DNA of 64,000 nucleotides from Oikopleura dioica (GCA_907165135.1 OU015567.1:3477001-3541000); one strand, 5' to 3'; positions 35,401 through 47,469 are shown, counted from the first letter of the stretch. Notes: generated by a model from the letters alone, not told the origin. A program made the numbers and translations.

Positions 35401-35700
35401 AGTAAATTGAAGTTAATTATTTGATTACACGTTATTATTTTGATAAATTTTAAACTAGAAAAAAAATAAAAGTTTAATTATCATATCATAGTCTATATAA
35501 ATTATTATATATGTTATTACATAATAAATAATTATTATGAATCATAGATTTTAAAGTATCTTTGAAGTCCGTGTTTACGACTCCGTAAACATGTTTTATG
35601 ACTCTTTTATTTAGTAATAAATAAATCTATTCGTAAATTATTGGTCAGAAATCTCCAGATGCCGAGGAACATGTAAAAGATTTAATTCAGGCTGTAGGTC
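32430..35700. other. Intergenic: repeats, AT-rich and GC-rich patches
   Basis: No supported gene. 33465-33760 has at least six TTAAGGG/CCCTTAA words in both orientations. 33945-34115 and 34870-35060 are GC-rich islands in AT-rich DNA, the second about 650 nt before the hnRNP K start and possibly part of its promoter region. 34640-34740 is A/T-only and self-complementary. Confidence 0.5.
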
Positions 35701-35714
35701 GTCCCAAGGCTAAA

Positions 35715-38265
35715 ATGTCCGAACAAGAAGTGTCCCAGCTTAGCGCCGAGATCTCCTCCAATCTCAACGTTTCCTCTCCTCCAGAGCAAGGTACGCATCG
35801 ATGAGAAAGCTTATCAGAAATTATCTTATGATTTGAAAATTAGAAAATTGATATGTCATCAAGGATGTAATCCAGATTATAGAAAGTCGCATAAATAAAA
35901 AAATAAGAAAACTTGAAAACTTTCAAGACTTCTTTTAAGGGACCTGGGCGAGCAGCGCTGAGCCAAATTTCACGCGCTCGCCGTTCTTGTTAGAAATACG
36001 ATTTTTTGAAATTTCTTTTTGTAAATTATATCTTCAAATCTTCAGCTTTCTCTTCCAATTCTTAGTTTTTCGCTATCATTCTTGGTTGATGAGCTAGCGA
36101 GAAAAAAAGAAGCCCAACTTCAAAAGGCATCAAGTCTTGAAAACTTTATTTTTTCTTCATGAAACTTGTACCATTAAAAAGCGCATTAAATTCTGAACAG
36201 ATCCCACCCAATCAGCTAAACTAAATCGGTACTTATTGGCTTGTAAGGCCAGATAAAGAAAATTACTTAGCGCGCGCAGCTTGTCGCGGCACGGCTGGAC
36301 GCTCCGATTTAGCTATTTTGGGCTTCCTGGACATGATTCCCGCTGGGCGGGGCTAAGTTATCTTGTTTATCTGGCCCTACTCGCGAATGAGTACCGATTT
36401 AGTTTAGCTGTTCAGAATTTAATGCGCTTTTTAATGGTACAAGTTTCATGAAGAAAAAATAAAGTTTTCAAGACTTGATGCCTTTTGAAGTTGGGCTTCT
36501 TTTTTTCTCGCTAGCTCATCAACCAAGAATGATAGCGAAGAACTAAGAATTGAAAGAGAAAGCTGAAGATTTGGAGATATACTTAACAAAAAGAAATTTC
36601 AAAAAATCTTATTTCCAACAAGAACGGCGAGCGCGTGAAGTTTGGCTCAGCGCTGCTCGCCCAGGTCCCTTAAGACTTCTTATTGTAAAGTCTAGTCAAT
36701 CTTATTGAAGATAAGCCGCGCGCGGCAATTATTTCTTATTCTTTTTGTAATCTAAATCTAATAGCTTTGGTTCTAGAGCCCAAGAGTCAAGTCCAACCTC
36801 CCGTTCTCCAAGTAGCCGCCAATGCCGATTTGAACAACAACCCTGCTGCCGAGCCGCAGAAGCCAATTCAAAACCTAGAAGCCGCTGTTCTCCAGCCGCA
36901 AATTAATCAGCCTTCGATGGGCTCGGTCGGACAAATGCAGCAATTGCAGAACACGCCCGTTGCTTCCGACAAAATCTGGTGTCGATTTCTTATTCCTTCC
37001 AAAGTTGCTGGAGCCATCATTGGTAGAGGCGGAGCTACTATCCGAGCTCTCCGAGAAGAGGTAAAAGGACAATTCCAGAACCATATTTTCAGCCGCATCC
37101 GGCTTTTTATCGAATTCGATTATCGAAGCAAATGCTTTCTGACTTTGAATTCAGTTTCAAGCAATCATCAATATTCCAGAAGCACGAGCTCCCGAGCGCG
37201 TTTTGAAAATCTGCGTCAATAGGTAACATTTCTCTTTCGCATTTCAGTGAATACATTATTTATAGTCGTGAAAAGCTACACACGATTGTTGCGCAAATCG
37301 CCGACATCCTCAAGAACGAAAATGCCAAAGGATCGCACAATGGGCGGCGAAAAGAAGGCGAAACAGAGCTGCGCATTTTGGTTCAATCGAGCCAGGCCGG
37401 AGCGATTATTGGGACGAAGGGATCTACTGTCAAGAATCTAAGAGAGGTACAGTCAGTCAAGAAGGTTACCGAACCTTACCCCTTTCTTTTTCGAATTCAT
37501 ATTTTAAATTAACTTTAGACGACTGGCTCGCGAATCAATATTAACCCCGAATGCTGCCCAAACAGCTCCGAGCGCGTCGCCGCCATCATGGGTATGTTTC
37601 TAAGGCTCTCCCAGCGATTAATAATGAAATTCTAGGGCCACCTGCCACCGTGGTGAAATGCATCTCAATGATTTATGACATTCTGGAGCGCGTTCCTGCC
37701 AAGGGAAATGAACAGCGCTACGATCCGAACATGTTCGACCCGACCTACGACTATGGAGGTAAATATCCATTCAATCCATCCTTTTTTTATCCATTCTTTC
37801 AGGATACGGTTTCGACCCGCGACATTCAAACGAGCAATTCATCCCATACACTCGGCCGCCATACCCATATGGCATGCCGAACGAGCGATTTATGCATCAG
37901 CCTGGACCATACGGAAACTCTCCACCTTTCTACCCCCAGAATTTCGTCAGTCCAGGTCGATTCCCTGGCCCTCCTCAGCAAGGAGCTCCACCTCAGCAAG
38001 GTATCAATCAACACTTCAGTTGATTGCTTTTAAAAATCGAGAAGCCGCTTGCAACTTCGAAGTTCCTGTCTTTCATCTCATCCAAAGCCAAAGTTTCTCA
38101 AATGACTTTTTAGATTTCTCGCCACAGCGTCACAACCAGCAGCAGCAGAACCAGCCCCGTCAACCCTCTGGCCCTCCCCCGACCCAGAGCTTTGGCCAGG
38201 GTGGCCACCGAGGCGGCGGTCACCAGGGAGGCGGACCAAGACCTTTCCGTGGCGGTCCTCGATAA
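35715..38265 (+). CDS. HNRNPK: hnRNP K-like KH-domain RNA-binding protein
   Basis: Exons: 35715-35790, 36777-37060, 37155-37222, 37266-37446, 37519-37591, 37636-37758, 37803-38000 and 38114-38265, all GT-AG and in phase. KH1 has WCRFLIPSKVAGAIIGRGG, and KH2 has LRILVQSSQAGAIIGTKGS followed by NPECCPNSSERV. The post-KH2 segment (RYDPNMFDPTYDYGG) matches the same region of hnRNP K. The tail is Pro/Gly/Gln rich with RGG-like repeats and ends RGGPR. There is no KH3, which vertebrate hnRNP K has at its C-terminus; the gene stops in the RGG region. It acts in nuclear pre-mRNA processing and translation control (family knowledge). Intron 1 (about 985 nt) is unusually long and holds a foldback element. 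Confidence 0.9.
35935..36673. mobile_element. 739-bp foldback element with 8-bp target duplication
   Basis: Termini TTAAGGGACCTGGGCGAGC and its complement, flanked on both sides by GACTTCTT (35927-35934 and 36674-36681). The arms are about 310 bp each, nearly identical, and the centre is GC-richer with further imperfect pairing. No coding frame. It sits in intron 1 of the hnRNP K-like gene. 8-bp duplications are typical of hAT-type insertion; the assignment is inference. Confidence 0.9.
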
Positions 38266-38269
38266 AATA

Positions 38270-40900
38270 TTGATAAAAAAAGTCAAAAGTAAAACAACAT
38301 CAAAGTAAACCCTCTTTAAACACCTTTCTTTTAAATTTTTTAAAACTCCCCTTGAGATGTCCAAAAGTTCAAAATTTCCATTTTGGTTCAACAAAATTTT
38401 CAAAATCCAAGGTTCAAGTTTTCAAGTTCACCGGCATTTTTTATTTTTATCCTTATATTTTTTCTCTCTATATACTTACTTGCTATTGTCAATTATCTCT
38501 CGGGCTTAGATCCTATGATTTTAGGTTCGGAATTCAATATTGGGTACCCTAATCTATCCGGAAAGACCTGTCAATTAAGGGTATCTCTCCTAAATGACGA
38601 ACCAAGCGCCCTTGTTTTTTGTAGCTCCCTCGATATTATCTACTCCGTACAGTATCATCATTTACAGAATCTTTTATCGCCAATTTAAATTACAGTAATT
38701 TATCTTTCTTGTAGTTGTAAACCATTATTTTTCTCGTCATTTTTACTGTCATTTTTTCTGAAAATCGGGTTCTCCGATTCTCTTTCTTTTTTTCTTTCGT
38801 CAGATTCTAAATCTGACTTTTTGACTCTGGGCGCGGCACAAGTACCTTGACTACAGTAACATTTTAAAACCCCGCACAGAATGATCCTTTTTATAATCTT
38901 TTTGCTGACACAACACAAAATATCTTTTACAAAAAAAAATCCCAAACTTTTTCTGTCGAGCTTGTGTATTTTAAACTCGCTGGCGCATCTTCGTAAAAAA
39001 AACTTAACTAAAAAATAACAGTGCCTTTACTTTCTTTTTCAATATCTCAAAACTATAAAAAAAAAACTATAAAAATTTCCTGACATCGAAATGAATTCAT
39101 AAACGAAATCAGTCACCAAACGCAATAATACTATTTTTGGCCCGCTTCTTTGGCCGAATATCGAATATTTGCGCCGTTCTATTTTGGTGGGTTTTTTCTA
39201 TTCACGATAAATATTTATTTTACTATTTCCTGCTGTACTTGAATTATTCAACTTTTAAAAATACTGGCTTTTCTTGCCTCGGGCGAAGGTTCTTCCGCCC
39301 TGAGGGGAGAACGCACCACTCTTTTCTATATTTTTTGCGCCGCAGAAAATAGCCCAGTCAGTATCTTTTTTCGCATATTTTGGCGATAGAAACCATTTTG
39401 ATTTGTAGCTCTGAAATCAATCATCATCGAATTAGGTTAGGTCCCGGCCGTTAAAATCTCCGGCGTCAATTTCTCGGGCCTTTTTTTGGATCAAAAAATG
39501 GTCAACAATTTGTCCACTGCTCCCATAAAATCCTAAAAAAGCTTAAAAAGTGCGATTTCTGATGAATTTCTTCCAAAAAACTGAAGTTTAATTTATCAGA
39601 AAAGCTCGTGCTCGCCATTTTCTGACTGGGCATTTCTGCTCTATAAATAATATCTCAATATCTTGTTCATTCTTGTTCAAAAATTACGTTCTTATGTTTC
39701 AATTCTTGCATAGTTCCTAGTTTCGAGTTTTGCGAAGAAAAAAAACAACATCCTTCTTTTCCATTTCGCATAATTTCTATTCAAAGGAGTGAATTCTTTT
39801 TCTTTCTTTCCGAAAGAATAAATTTCTTTGAGACGGTTTTTCAACAGAACATTTTTATTCGGCCAGACTTTATACTCAAAATTTGGTATATAATGATTTT
39901 CTATTTCATTACTGCAATGCAATACTATTTATATACTGTATTTGTCTTATGTTCTGAACGTTTTCCGTCTGAAATGTGTTTTCAAGTTCAATAAATTAAC
40001 TTTCGATTCATAATTTCGACTCTTCTGTTTCATTCATTTTTACCCTGACTCAGGATTTCTGAGTAAGAGAGCTGCAAACAGGGCCTTATGCAGGGTTAGG
40101 GTAAGAGCGTTTTTGTACAGAAGAAGCAGGGTCGAATTATACAGTGAGAGATGAAAGCGACTGTTCCGCAAGATAAACATCATGTTCCAACGAAACCTTG
40201 TTGAAGCTCGAATACTAGCAAAAGTTCTGTTCTAAAACAATTGAGGTTATTTATTCATTCTTAAGCTAAGTAGTGTATTTAATTATTAATTCAAACGTCG
40301 TTTTGAGATACAGATAGAATGTACAGTTAGGCTCGAACTGGGCCGACCTTTGAGAGTTCGGAATATTCAGGGATTGGCACTTGTACCTACACTGTAGGTC
40401 CTATAGTTCCTTCAACACTGTAAGATATTAAAAGTAGGTCAGATAAGGGTACGGCAAGGAGAAAGGTACCAAACCCTTGTGTATTTAAAAATCGACATAA
40501 AACGAAACAATTTCGTGATTCGAGCCTATCAATGAATAAGGTATCATTCATTTTATATTTTTCAAAACCTCTGTCATCTGTGATTTCATATTTTTCTTCC
40601 TTTATTTCGAAAGCTGACTTGAATTTAGACAAAGAATAGTTACATATTGCGTCCATTTGCTTCGCAAGCCCGTCCCTGCTTCTTAACTACTTCTGCATTC
40701 TCTCTCAAATATTAATAGCGGAGCTGCAATTTTAATCCCTTTTTTCGAAAGTCAGGCACCAGATACATTCCGCAAATAACTTGCCATCGAGGTTTTGAGG
40801 AACACAAAACGTCGAGGTTGATTGTCGGACAAAGTTTTTTTTTTACAAATAAAGAGACAGAGAGTGAGGGAGAGGAAAATTGAGTACAGTAAGAGACAGA
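38270..40900. other. 3' UTR and intergenic sequence
   Basis: Probably includes the 3' UTR of the hnRNP K-like gene. It is AT-rich, with AATAAA candidates such as 39991. The frames at 38383-38688, 39137-39352 and 40387-40656 have no domain or splice support. A CCTGACTCAGG word lies at 40044-40054. Confidence 0.5.
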
Positions 40901-40932
40901 ACGATGGATCAGCTCGGAGATTTCTTTGACAG

Positions 40933-41130
40933 GGAAGGGCTGGAATCGAAACTGGACCAAAAATTTCAGAACTAAATGACCAAGTTTCAAGCCCGAAAAA
41001 GAGCTCAAAGAATATCAACCAATGGACCGAACAAGTAAGAATTTTTTTCTTGAATACTGTCTTGACAAGACCGAATTGTCGATTCTTCTCAAAGATGAAT
41101 GTTCTCACTAGCATCCGATCATCAATATAA
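40933..41130 (+). CDS. Candidate two-exon end of a small gene
   Basis: The acceptor TTTCTTTGACAG opens exon 40933-41034, which ends at a GTAAGA donor and encodes a Ser/Lys-rich peptide (NDQVSSPKKSSK). The 60-nt intron ends TTCTCAAAG, and exon 41095-41130 gives MNVLTSIRSSI-stop, followed at once by AATAAA. No start exon was found, and longer antisense frames overlap, so this is tentative. Confidence 0.3.
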   Translation, partial: GRAGIETGPKISELNDQVSSPKKSSKNINQWTEQVRIFFLNTVLTRPNCRFFSKMNVLTSIRSSI

Positions 41131-41369
41131 AAATAAAATATTGAACATCCTAATTTTAATTTGACACGTGGAAATCGTCAACATTGAGGAATACTTCCAA
41201 ACTGATGCTTTTCTCAGCGATTTTCATCTGACAGAGAGCATTTCTTATTGATTGCAGCAATTCAATTTGAAAAACTAAGCTGGATAAGTGGCGTTAAATT
41301 GAATTTAAACGGGCTAGTTTTTTCTCCTACAGAATATTAAAGTTTCAAGCGAATTTTTCGTGACCCAGG

Positions 41370-41901
41370 ATGTTCAGGTTCAATCTTTTTTAGTAAAGGA
41401 GTGACCCCCTTAATCTGTTTTTAGAGAAAGAACATCAGTCGAAAAAAGGGAAAAGGAACTGCGGTCGAAGCTAAAAGAGCAAGGAGATGCAAACAAGAAG
41501 AATATGATGCTCTCAAAGAAAAATGAAAAAGCAGGTGAGTTGATTGCCTGATTACATCTGCGTTTAAATATTTCAGAAAACGAGGGAGCTTTTAGAAACT
41601 CGCCCCCGAAGAATGGAAAATTGCAAAATAATCACGAACAAACAGGGCCGAAATCGAAATATAAAGTAAGTTCAAGATCATACATATAAACATGAAGCTT
41701 GTTAAATTTGGATGGTACTTCATTGTTGTTTTTAGGCAGGAAATACGATGAAACAGAGGAAACTGGAGGAAAAAGCGAATAAAGAAAAGGAGTCACAAGT
41801 ATTAATATCATAAAATGAGTTCATTAAAAAATTTTTCATGCCCAAATTCTTGAAAACTTGAATCCTAATTTCAGAGAAAAAAGGCCTTATTGGACGAATG
41901 A
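41370..41901 (+). CDS. Small basic coiled-coil protein, five exons
   Basis: Exon 1 is only eight coding bases (ATGTTCAG, 41370-41377), preceded by TTTTTTCTCCTACAG, which could serve as a cis or trans acceptor. Exons 41425-41534, 41577-41665, 41736-41798 and from ~41876 join in phase with GT-AG introns of 37-77 nt. The protein is about 95 residues, Lys/Glu rich throughout, with no signal or membrane segment. The last acceptor is ambiguous (TTCAG or TTCAGAG). The latter gives a stop at 41901; the former runs on to about 41957. No family recognised. Confidence 0.55.
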
Positions 41902-42578
41902 AATCTTCAATCTTCGACACTTGAAAATTAGTTATTTTTGCATTTTTAATAATAAATAAATTCGACAAAACAAAACCTTCTACCTTTTAAAAAACCCTTT
42001 GCAAGTTTTAATAACCATTTACATGACTGTAAGATGACAGAGTAAATTTCAAGTTAACACAGTCCCAAGTCGATTCTTCCTTCCGATATTTGCTAAATGA
42101 TCGTCCGTCATTTTTCAAATTTTCGGAGCTTTAAATAAATTCAACTTTAAATAGCAAGACGGAAATTGAAATTGAGAAAGATACAGTTTGTCCCAGTTCT
42201 CTCTTTTTGGGAAAAATATATTGATTGTAAATTTTGGCAGAGAATGGCATTTAGGAAGCTCATTCTGCTTTATTGAAGCAAAGCAAACAGGCTTTACGCA
42301 AACTTCTGCAACATCTCTTGCTATTAAATCTGCACTCGGCACCGGAAGAATTTCTAGAAAGAAGAAAAAATTGAAAAAAGGGGCTGAAAAGAGACTGAAG
42401 CCCGGCCAGTTTGTTTGTGTGTGACTCTTACAGAATCAAAGCTACAGTCACTGGAGGTTCAAGTTCAAATAAGTACGCTGATTCGGCGAGAAGAACAAGC
42501 TGATTTTCGAAATATACAGAGAGTCATAAACTGGAGGGAGAAAATATTGGGAATCAAGGAAGAGAATAGATAGAAGCA

Positions 42579-44750
42579 ATGCTGGTGAAATATATCTCTC
42601 TCGCCTTAGGCGTACTAGGAATCGTTTTTTTTTTATTTCCGGATTCTATTTTCTTAGTTTTTCTTTCAAAAAACGATGTCAGAAATGCTGATTTATGCGA
42701 ATACCTTCTACGGCATCCCCTTTATCCAGCAAATTTTCACAGACCAAAAAGTTTTCATGAAGGAATTTTGTTCAGAAGAAGATTATAATGCCGGCAAATA
42801 CTGTACTGAGGCAAGTGAAATGGTTGGAACAATGTGGACGATTGGAACGATATTTTCATGCTCGGGGCCGATTATTTTCGGAACATTGCAGCAGCTTATT
42901 GGCAGTCACTGGACCAGGTGAATTAGATTGATGGTTTTAAACTTTGCGCGGTTATGGGGCAGTAATGCTCCGCAAATATTACGTAGACTCCTTGCGAACT
43001 CGTTTGACGGGTCAGCGCGGGTTAGATTTCACTAAAGGTCGAATTCTGTTACTGGAAGACCGGTATTTCTTCCTTTATCTTGTTCGTAGGGTCGTTGCAG
43101 GAACACTGTCTACAGTAGGACTTCTGTTAATGTCCTTCTACAAAACTAGTGCATATTGTTTGCTCGTTGGAGTCACCTTTGTTGCATTTCCTTCCATTGC
43201 CTATATCATGCTAAACTCCTATGTCGCGCCAATTTACAAAGCCATCACGACCACCTTGAAACGGATTGTCAAGTTTTTTTGAGTCATTAAAAATGAGCAC
43301 TTGAAATCCGAAATACAGATCGTCATGATTCCTGGATTGATTAACTCCTCAGCAACATCGTTGTTGATTGCGAAAAAGCTTTATGAATCAACAATAACTT
43401 GGTGTACAACTGATGACCAGGGCAAAGAGGAGTGTTCAAATGGACTTCCGTTGGACGTTTATTTCATGATTTTGTTCATTGGATCGTTTTTGATTCACGT
43501 GAGGACCTTCTTTTTCATGCCTGCTGTTCCGGTCCGGCTTCGAAATCACCAATTGCTTTCGTCATATTGTTAATAATTTTTTGAGCCAAAGAAAGATTCC
43601 CAAAAATGTAGATGGATTCAACATGATGAAAACTTCCATCGTCATGAAACTCTGCTGCCACAAAGAAAACAAAATCGAAGCAAACGATGTTCCCGTCGGA
43701 AAACGACCTCCAATGAAAGATCACTGGCCGCACATAAAATCCGCCATTTTTCTCATCTACGCCGTGTACTACAGTATCGTCACTTTTCGCATCAACTCAA
43801 TCAGAGGTTTTATTATCATTGAGTTTCGTACTCATATGAACTCTAGGTTGGATGACGTCGTGGATCCAATTCGCTTACAGATCTCTTGACTGTAGTGAGT
43901 TCGACCACATAGAAAAATGCGAAGAGAAAATCGAGGAAACAATCCTACTTTTAATTGATATCAACGGATACGCGTATTTCTCACTTGCCGTCATTCCATT
44001 TCTTCCGGCTTTTTTGATCAAGTTCTTCACAAACAGATATCCGAGCGACTATCCCTTCGCCGAGATGAGAACAAAGGTATAACTTCTGCCCGTGTTTCAT
44101 TTCTAGAAAATTTTTCAAGCTGAACGCTCTCCTGATCCAAATGACATTTTGCATCATCGTCGCTGTCGTTTGTTCAATAATGATGACTTTTCCTGCCTCA
44201 GCTCCAGATTCAATCGGCCTTGCCATCAGCTTGATCTCTCTTTCTGTTTTTATCGTCCCACTTCATTATGCAACTCCATGGCTAGTAAGTCAAATAATTT
44301 TCAAGCTCAAAATTCACTTTATTTAGCTTCTTTTTTCGTACTTTCCGCCACCAATGTCTCAATTTCTTTATGCTGTTCTGACGATTCCGTCAATTTTTAT
44401 CAGCTTTCTCAACGATCCTCTTTATAAAATAATCCTCGGCGGAGCAACAGAAGCTAAAGACTACGATTTCACAGCAGGTCAGTCAAAAAAAAACTCTTAA
44501 GAAGCCAGGTGATTGAGAAAAATTTCCTTCAGTATCTTACGGAATGGCAGCTGCATCTGGAATCTGCATACTCTCAGTTGTTTACATGTTCTTCGATATC
44601 CGAAAAATGGTTTCGAAGAAAGAATCCGATTGGGCATCATCTGGGTCCCCGAAGATTGAGAAACGAATTTCGCTACAGGAAGAAGGCGATGATAATTTGG
44701 CATTCGACTCGACGGAGAAGAATTACGAGCTTGAAAATACTGATTTTTAG
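42579..44750 (+). CDS. SLC43-like major facilitator transporter
   Basis: A multi-pass membrane carrier, probably of the amino-acid transporter-like SLC43 group. Exon 1 (42579-42623) and a 34-nt intron lead to 42658-42917, with a large loop (FCSEEDYNAGKYCTEAS) and TMs (MVGTMWTIGTIFSCSGPIIFG). The exon from 43090 has LSTVGLLLMSFY and LLVGVTFVAFPSIAY. Exons near 43319-43510, 43600-43870 and 43845-44080 alternate loops and TMs (IKSAIFLIYAVYYSIV, GYAYFSLAVIPFLPAF). 44125-44283 and 44327-44476 add more TMs, and 44532-44750 ends in a cytosolic acidic tail (AFDSTEKNYELENTDF). A GC donor may be used near 43240. The Cys-rich first loop and overall order fit SLC43; the substrate is not deducible. Confidence 0.7.
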
Positions 44751-44833
44751 AACTGCTGTGCTATTACTTCCAATAGGCTGTATGAATTGGTCAGAATAAG
44801 GCTTCTTTTAGTTTATGAAAAAATCACAGAAAT

Positions 44834-46088
44834 TTAAATAGTCTTTTGCCATTTTCGCATGTACGCTAAAAGTTCCCACTCATCCATGCTCATGATTTGA
44901 TCATTAACATAATGTTCGCAATGAATTTGAAGTTGCCGCACTTCTTCCTTCATATTTTCAAATCCAAACTTTTCAATCTTCTTCCATAGAGTCGCATTCG
45001 CATGTTTATAAAGAGCACCATCAAGTCTTTCGCGGAAAAGAATGCGTTTTTTCGTTTCCTCGTTCAGATCGTTCTCGGTAAAGCCTTTTTTCTTATTCGA
45101 GTTAGATTTGAGGTAAAAAATATCGGTGAATTCCAGTTGCATGAGGTCCTTCAGAAGAATAAGGCTTTCATCGAAGTATTCTGTGATCATGACTAGATCG
45201 TAGTAATCAACAAGCCACTTGCCAAGTTCGTCCTCGGACATTGTTCTGTACATATAAGAAAGACCTTCAAAAATAGCTTTATCCTTCTTGGAAAAATTAT
45301 ATTTTACCAAGATCGAACGCCGCCGGATTACGAGTATTCTCGGATATAACTGCTTTCCTTGTATTGTCGATGATTCGGGGTGAAGTTTTTGCAATAAACC
45401 TCTCAAGTGTGCCAGCAGTTTGACCCTTTTCATTGACCCCGAAAACTGCATTGCCGAAGTACTCAAACGCAGAGACGAATTGAGAAAGTGGTTCGCGTAG
45501 TATCGTTATTTTTGTGGCATTTGGAAGAGCCCTGTCGATTTCTTGAGAGGGTTTTTGACACGAAATGTCAAGTCCACCGATAGAATAAAGTCTAAGATTA
45601 CCCCTTACTCTTATATTAATAAACTTGTATTGAAAGGTTTTAATAAAAAAGTTTATCTATGACTTTCAGTTTCAGCAACCCTTTCCTTTTGACCAGACAT
45701 GATGATTGGCAATGACATTATAGTTGTGTTCATCGGTGCACGAGAGTTGAAATGGTCTATGCTTGCAAAGATAATTTGTTCTCCCCTTTAGTTGGAGCTT
45801 TGGAAACCCGACTCGGAGTTCTTCCTTGATTGCAAGTCGGAAAATCATGTTTAGCATAGTGGTACTTCCGGTTTTATGAGCTAAATAGGTTAATCGTTGA
45901 GAATCAAAGAAAAGAGACATACTTTTTAGAAAATAAATATTTCTTTTCGGCCAAAAACTTCTCTTCACTGTCAGTTCCTGACTAGTACTTGAATGCTCCA
46001 TGCCAAAAAACAACGAACAATACAAAATAAAACACAGAAATGTCATTGGGATAAGTTGTAATTCTCTCATCTTTAAAATATAATCCAC
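44834..46088 (-). CDS. GAL3ST-like sulfotransferase, frameshifted
   Basis: A Golgi enzyme adding sulfate to galactose-type sugars (family role). Exon 1 (46088-~45680) has a signal anchor (IPMTFLCFILYCSLFFG) and the PAPS-binding motif LAHKTGSTTMLNMIFR, then NVIANHHVW. An intron ends CTCTCAAG near 45552. Exon 2 has TILREPLSQFVSAFEYFGN and DLVMITEYFDESLILLKDLM, both hallmarks of GAL3ST enzymes, and ends at 44834. Around 45295-45309 the frame changes by one base at an A run (GGTAAAATATAAT); removing one A restores the family reading. Either sequence error or a decayed gene. Convergent with the SLC43-like gene, 84 nt apart. Confidence 0.8.
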
Positions 46089-46251
46089 TCGATCGTTTGT
46101 TTTGAAGTAATTGGAAAAAAAACCGTCGTCAATTCGTCAAATCGTAAAATCGTTGCTAAGTGCAATAAACTCAAATCTTTCCAGATAACCAGGATAAGTA
46201 AACGAAAACGCACGTTTTTGAAAACCTAAGCATTTTCAGAGGAACGTAATC

Positions 46252-46430
46252 ATGTTTGCGGAGAGTCTCAGAAAAAGATCTCTGAATATTCTACTTCTTC
46301 TTGCTTTGACTTTTTTAGGTAAAAATTTTTCTTGAATGAAATGGTATCATTATGTATTTAAGCGCTGCTCTTCTTCAATATAATCGATGGTGGTAGACAA
46401 ACATACTCATTTGCACGCCTTAGTTCTTGA
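46252..46430 (+). CDS. 44-residue membrane protein, two exons
   Basis: Exon 1 (46252-46318) and exon 2 (46363-46430) join in phase across a 44-nt GT-AG intron. The protein has a basic N-terminus (SLRKRS), one hydrophobic segment (LNILLLLALTFLALLFF) and a short polar tail (DGGRQTYSFARLSS). AATAAA follows the stop codon directly (46430-46436), so the whole gene fits in under 200 nt. No family recognised. Head-to-head with the GAL3ST-like gene (about 160 nt between starts), so they may share a promoter. Confidence 0.6.
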
Positions 46431-46491
46431 AATAAAAATTGCTTTCAAAACGAGATCAAAACTTGTCCTTTTTGAATTTTATTATCGAGCA

Positions 46492-46955
46492 AAACATTTG
46501 ACGATTTCTTCTTGGAAGGCCATTTCGCAGTAGGGAATTTCGGCCATTTTGAGAACTGCCATTCGAGAACCGCCCTTTGCATCTAAGAAAAAGAATGAAA
46601 AATCGTCTATCAATCAGCGTTACCTTCAATTGTTTCGCAGCCTTTTATCGTCAGAAAGTTTCTTGTGCAAAACAAGGCGCATTGTCTTTGCAGGATAATT
46701 CATAAAAAAATAGACATCTTCGTCTAGTTACTCAGCTCTTAGGAGTCTGAAAATGCATGAGCTAACAAAAATGACTTTTCCTTTTGACACCCTTATTTTA
46801 AAAATCGGATTAAAGACCGTACTTTCTATTTGAAGGTCATTTTTTCAACAAAAAAATCCGTTCCTGACCGCCAAAGCTACAGCATTCTTCTCACAACCCT
46901 CAAGAGCTGCCTCTGATGACAGTAAAAAGGACATAAAAAGCTTGAAAAATCTCAT
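46492..46955 (-). CDS. Small secreted Cys-containing protein, tentative
   Basis: The signal-peptide exon starts at 46955 (MRFFKLFMSFLLSSEA, then LEGCEKNA). Downstream exons read CALFCTRNF...KGCETIE and, after a 53-nt GT-AG intron ending TTCTTAG, KMAEIPYCEMAFQEEIVKCFAR-stop, with AATAAA overlapping the stop. Six or more Cys are spread over about 90 residues. The join between the first and second exon is not settled. Confidence 0.4.
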
Positions 46956-47469
46956 GGCTTTTTTTTGTTTCTGGTTCTTTTTCTTCGCAAAATACAGATT
47001 TGAAGAGAACTGCGATCGGTTAATAAGCGGGAGGTTAGAATAATTAAGATGTTTACGCGTGAGCATAATTAATTTGGAAGACATGAACGTCGATTTTAAA
47101 TGCATTATTCGGCAATAATTTGACGGGGAACTGTCTCGATAATGAATTTGTTTTGCATGTACTGTAAAGTTTATACAGTAAACTCTCACTGCATCTTGTT
47201 TTACATCATACAGAAGGAAAATCTAAGAATAAGAAAATCACAAGCATGAAATTGCATTTTTTTCTTCCAATGAAATAAATTTGCCTTTGCCTCAAAAGTC
47301 AAAACCCGTGAAGATCTTTTCCATCGAATTTACGATAAAGATCACCGAGAATTTTTCGCCCGCATTTCGCCATGATGGCGCTAATCAGCGCTCGTAATCC
47401 GAAGATTACGGCCGACTTTACTCGTCTGCTAAATTTCTCGAATTCGACGCAGAATTTGAGATTTTGAAG

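Noticed and set aside
39137-39352. 71-codon aromatic frame
   Set aside because: Phe/Tyr-rich T-run translation; no gene context.
40712-41114. 98- and 120-codon frames, minus strand
   Set aside because: One has a weak acetyltransferase-like GMYLVPDFRKKGL string, but no further domain parts or splice support, and a plus-strand exon pair with polyA signal overlaps.
42188-42424. 78-codon frame before the SLC43-like gene
   Set aside because: Another frame in the same place also reads as a helical peptide after a CATTTAG acceptor; neither can be tied to other exons, so none is listed.
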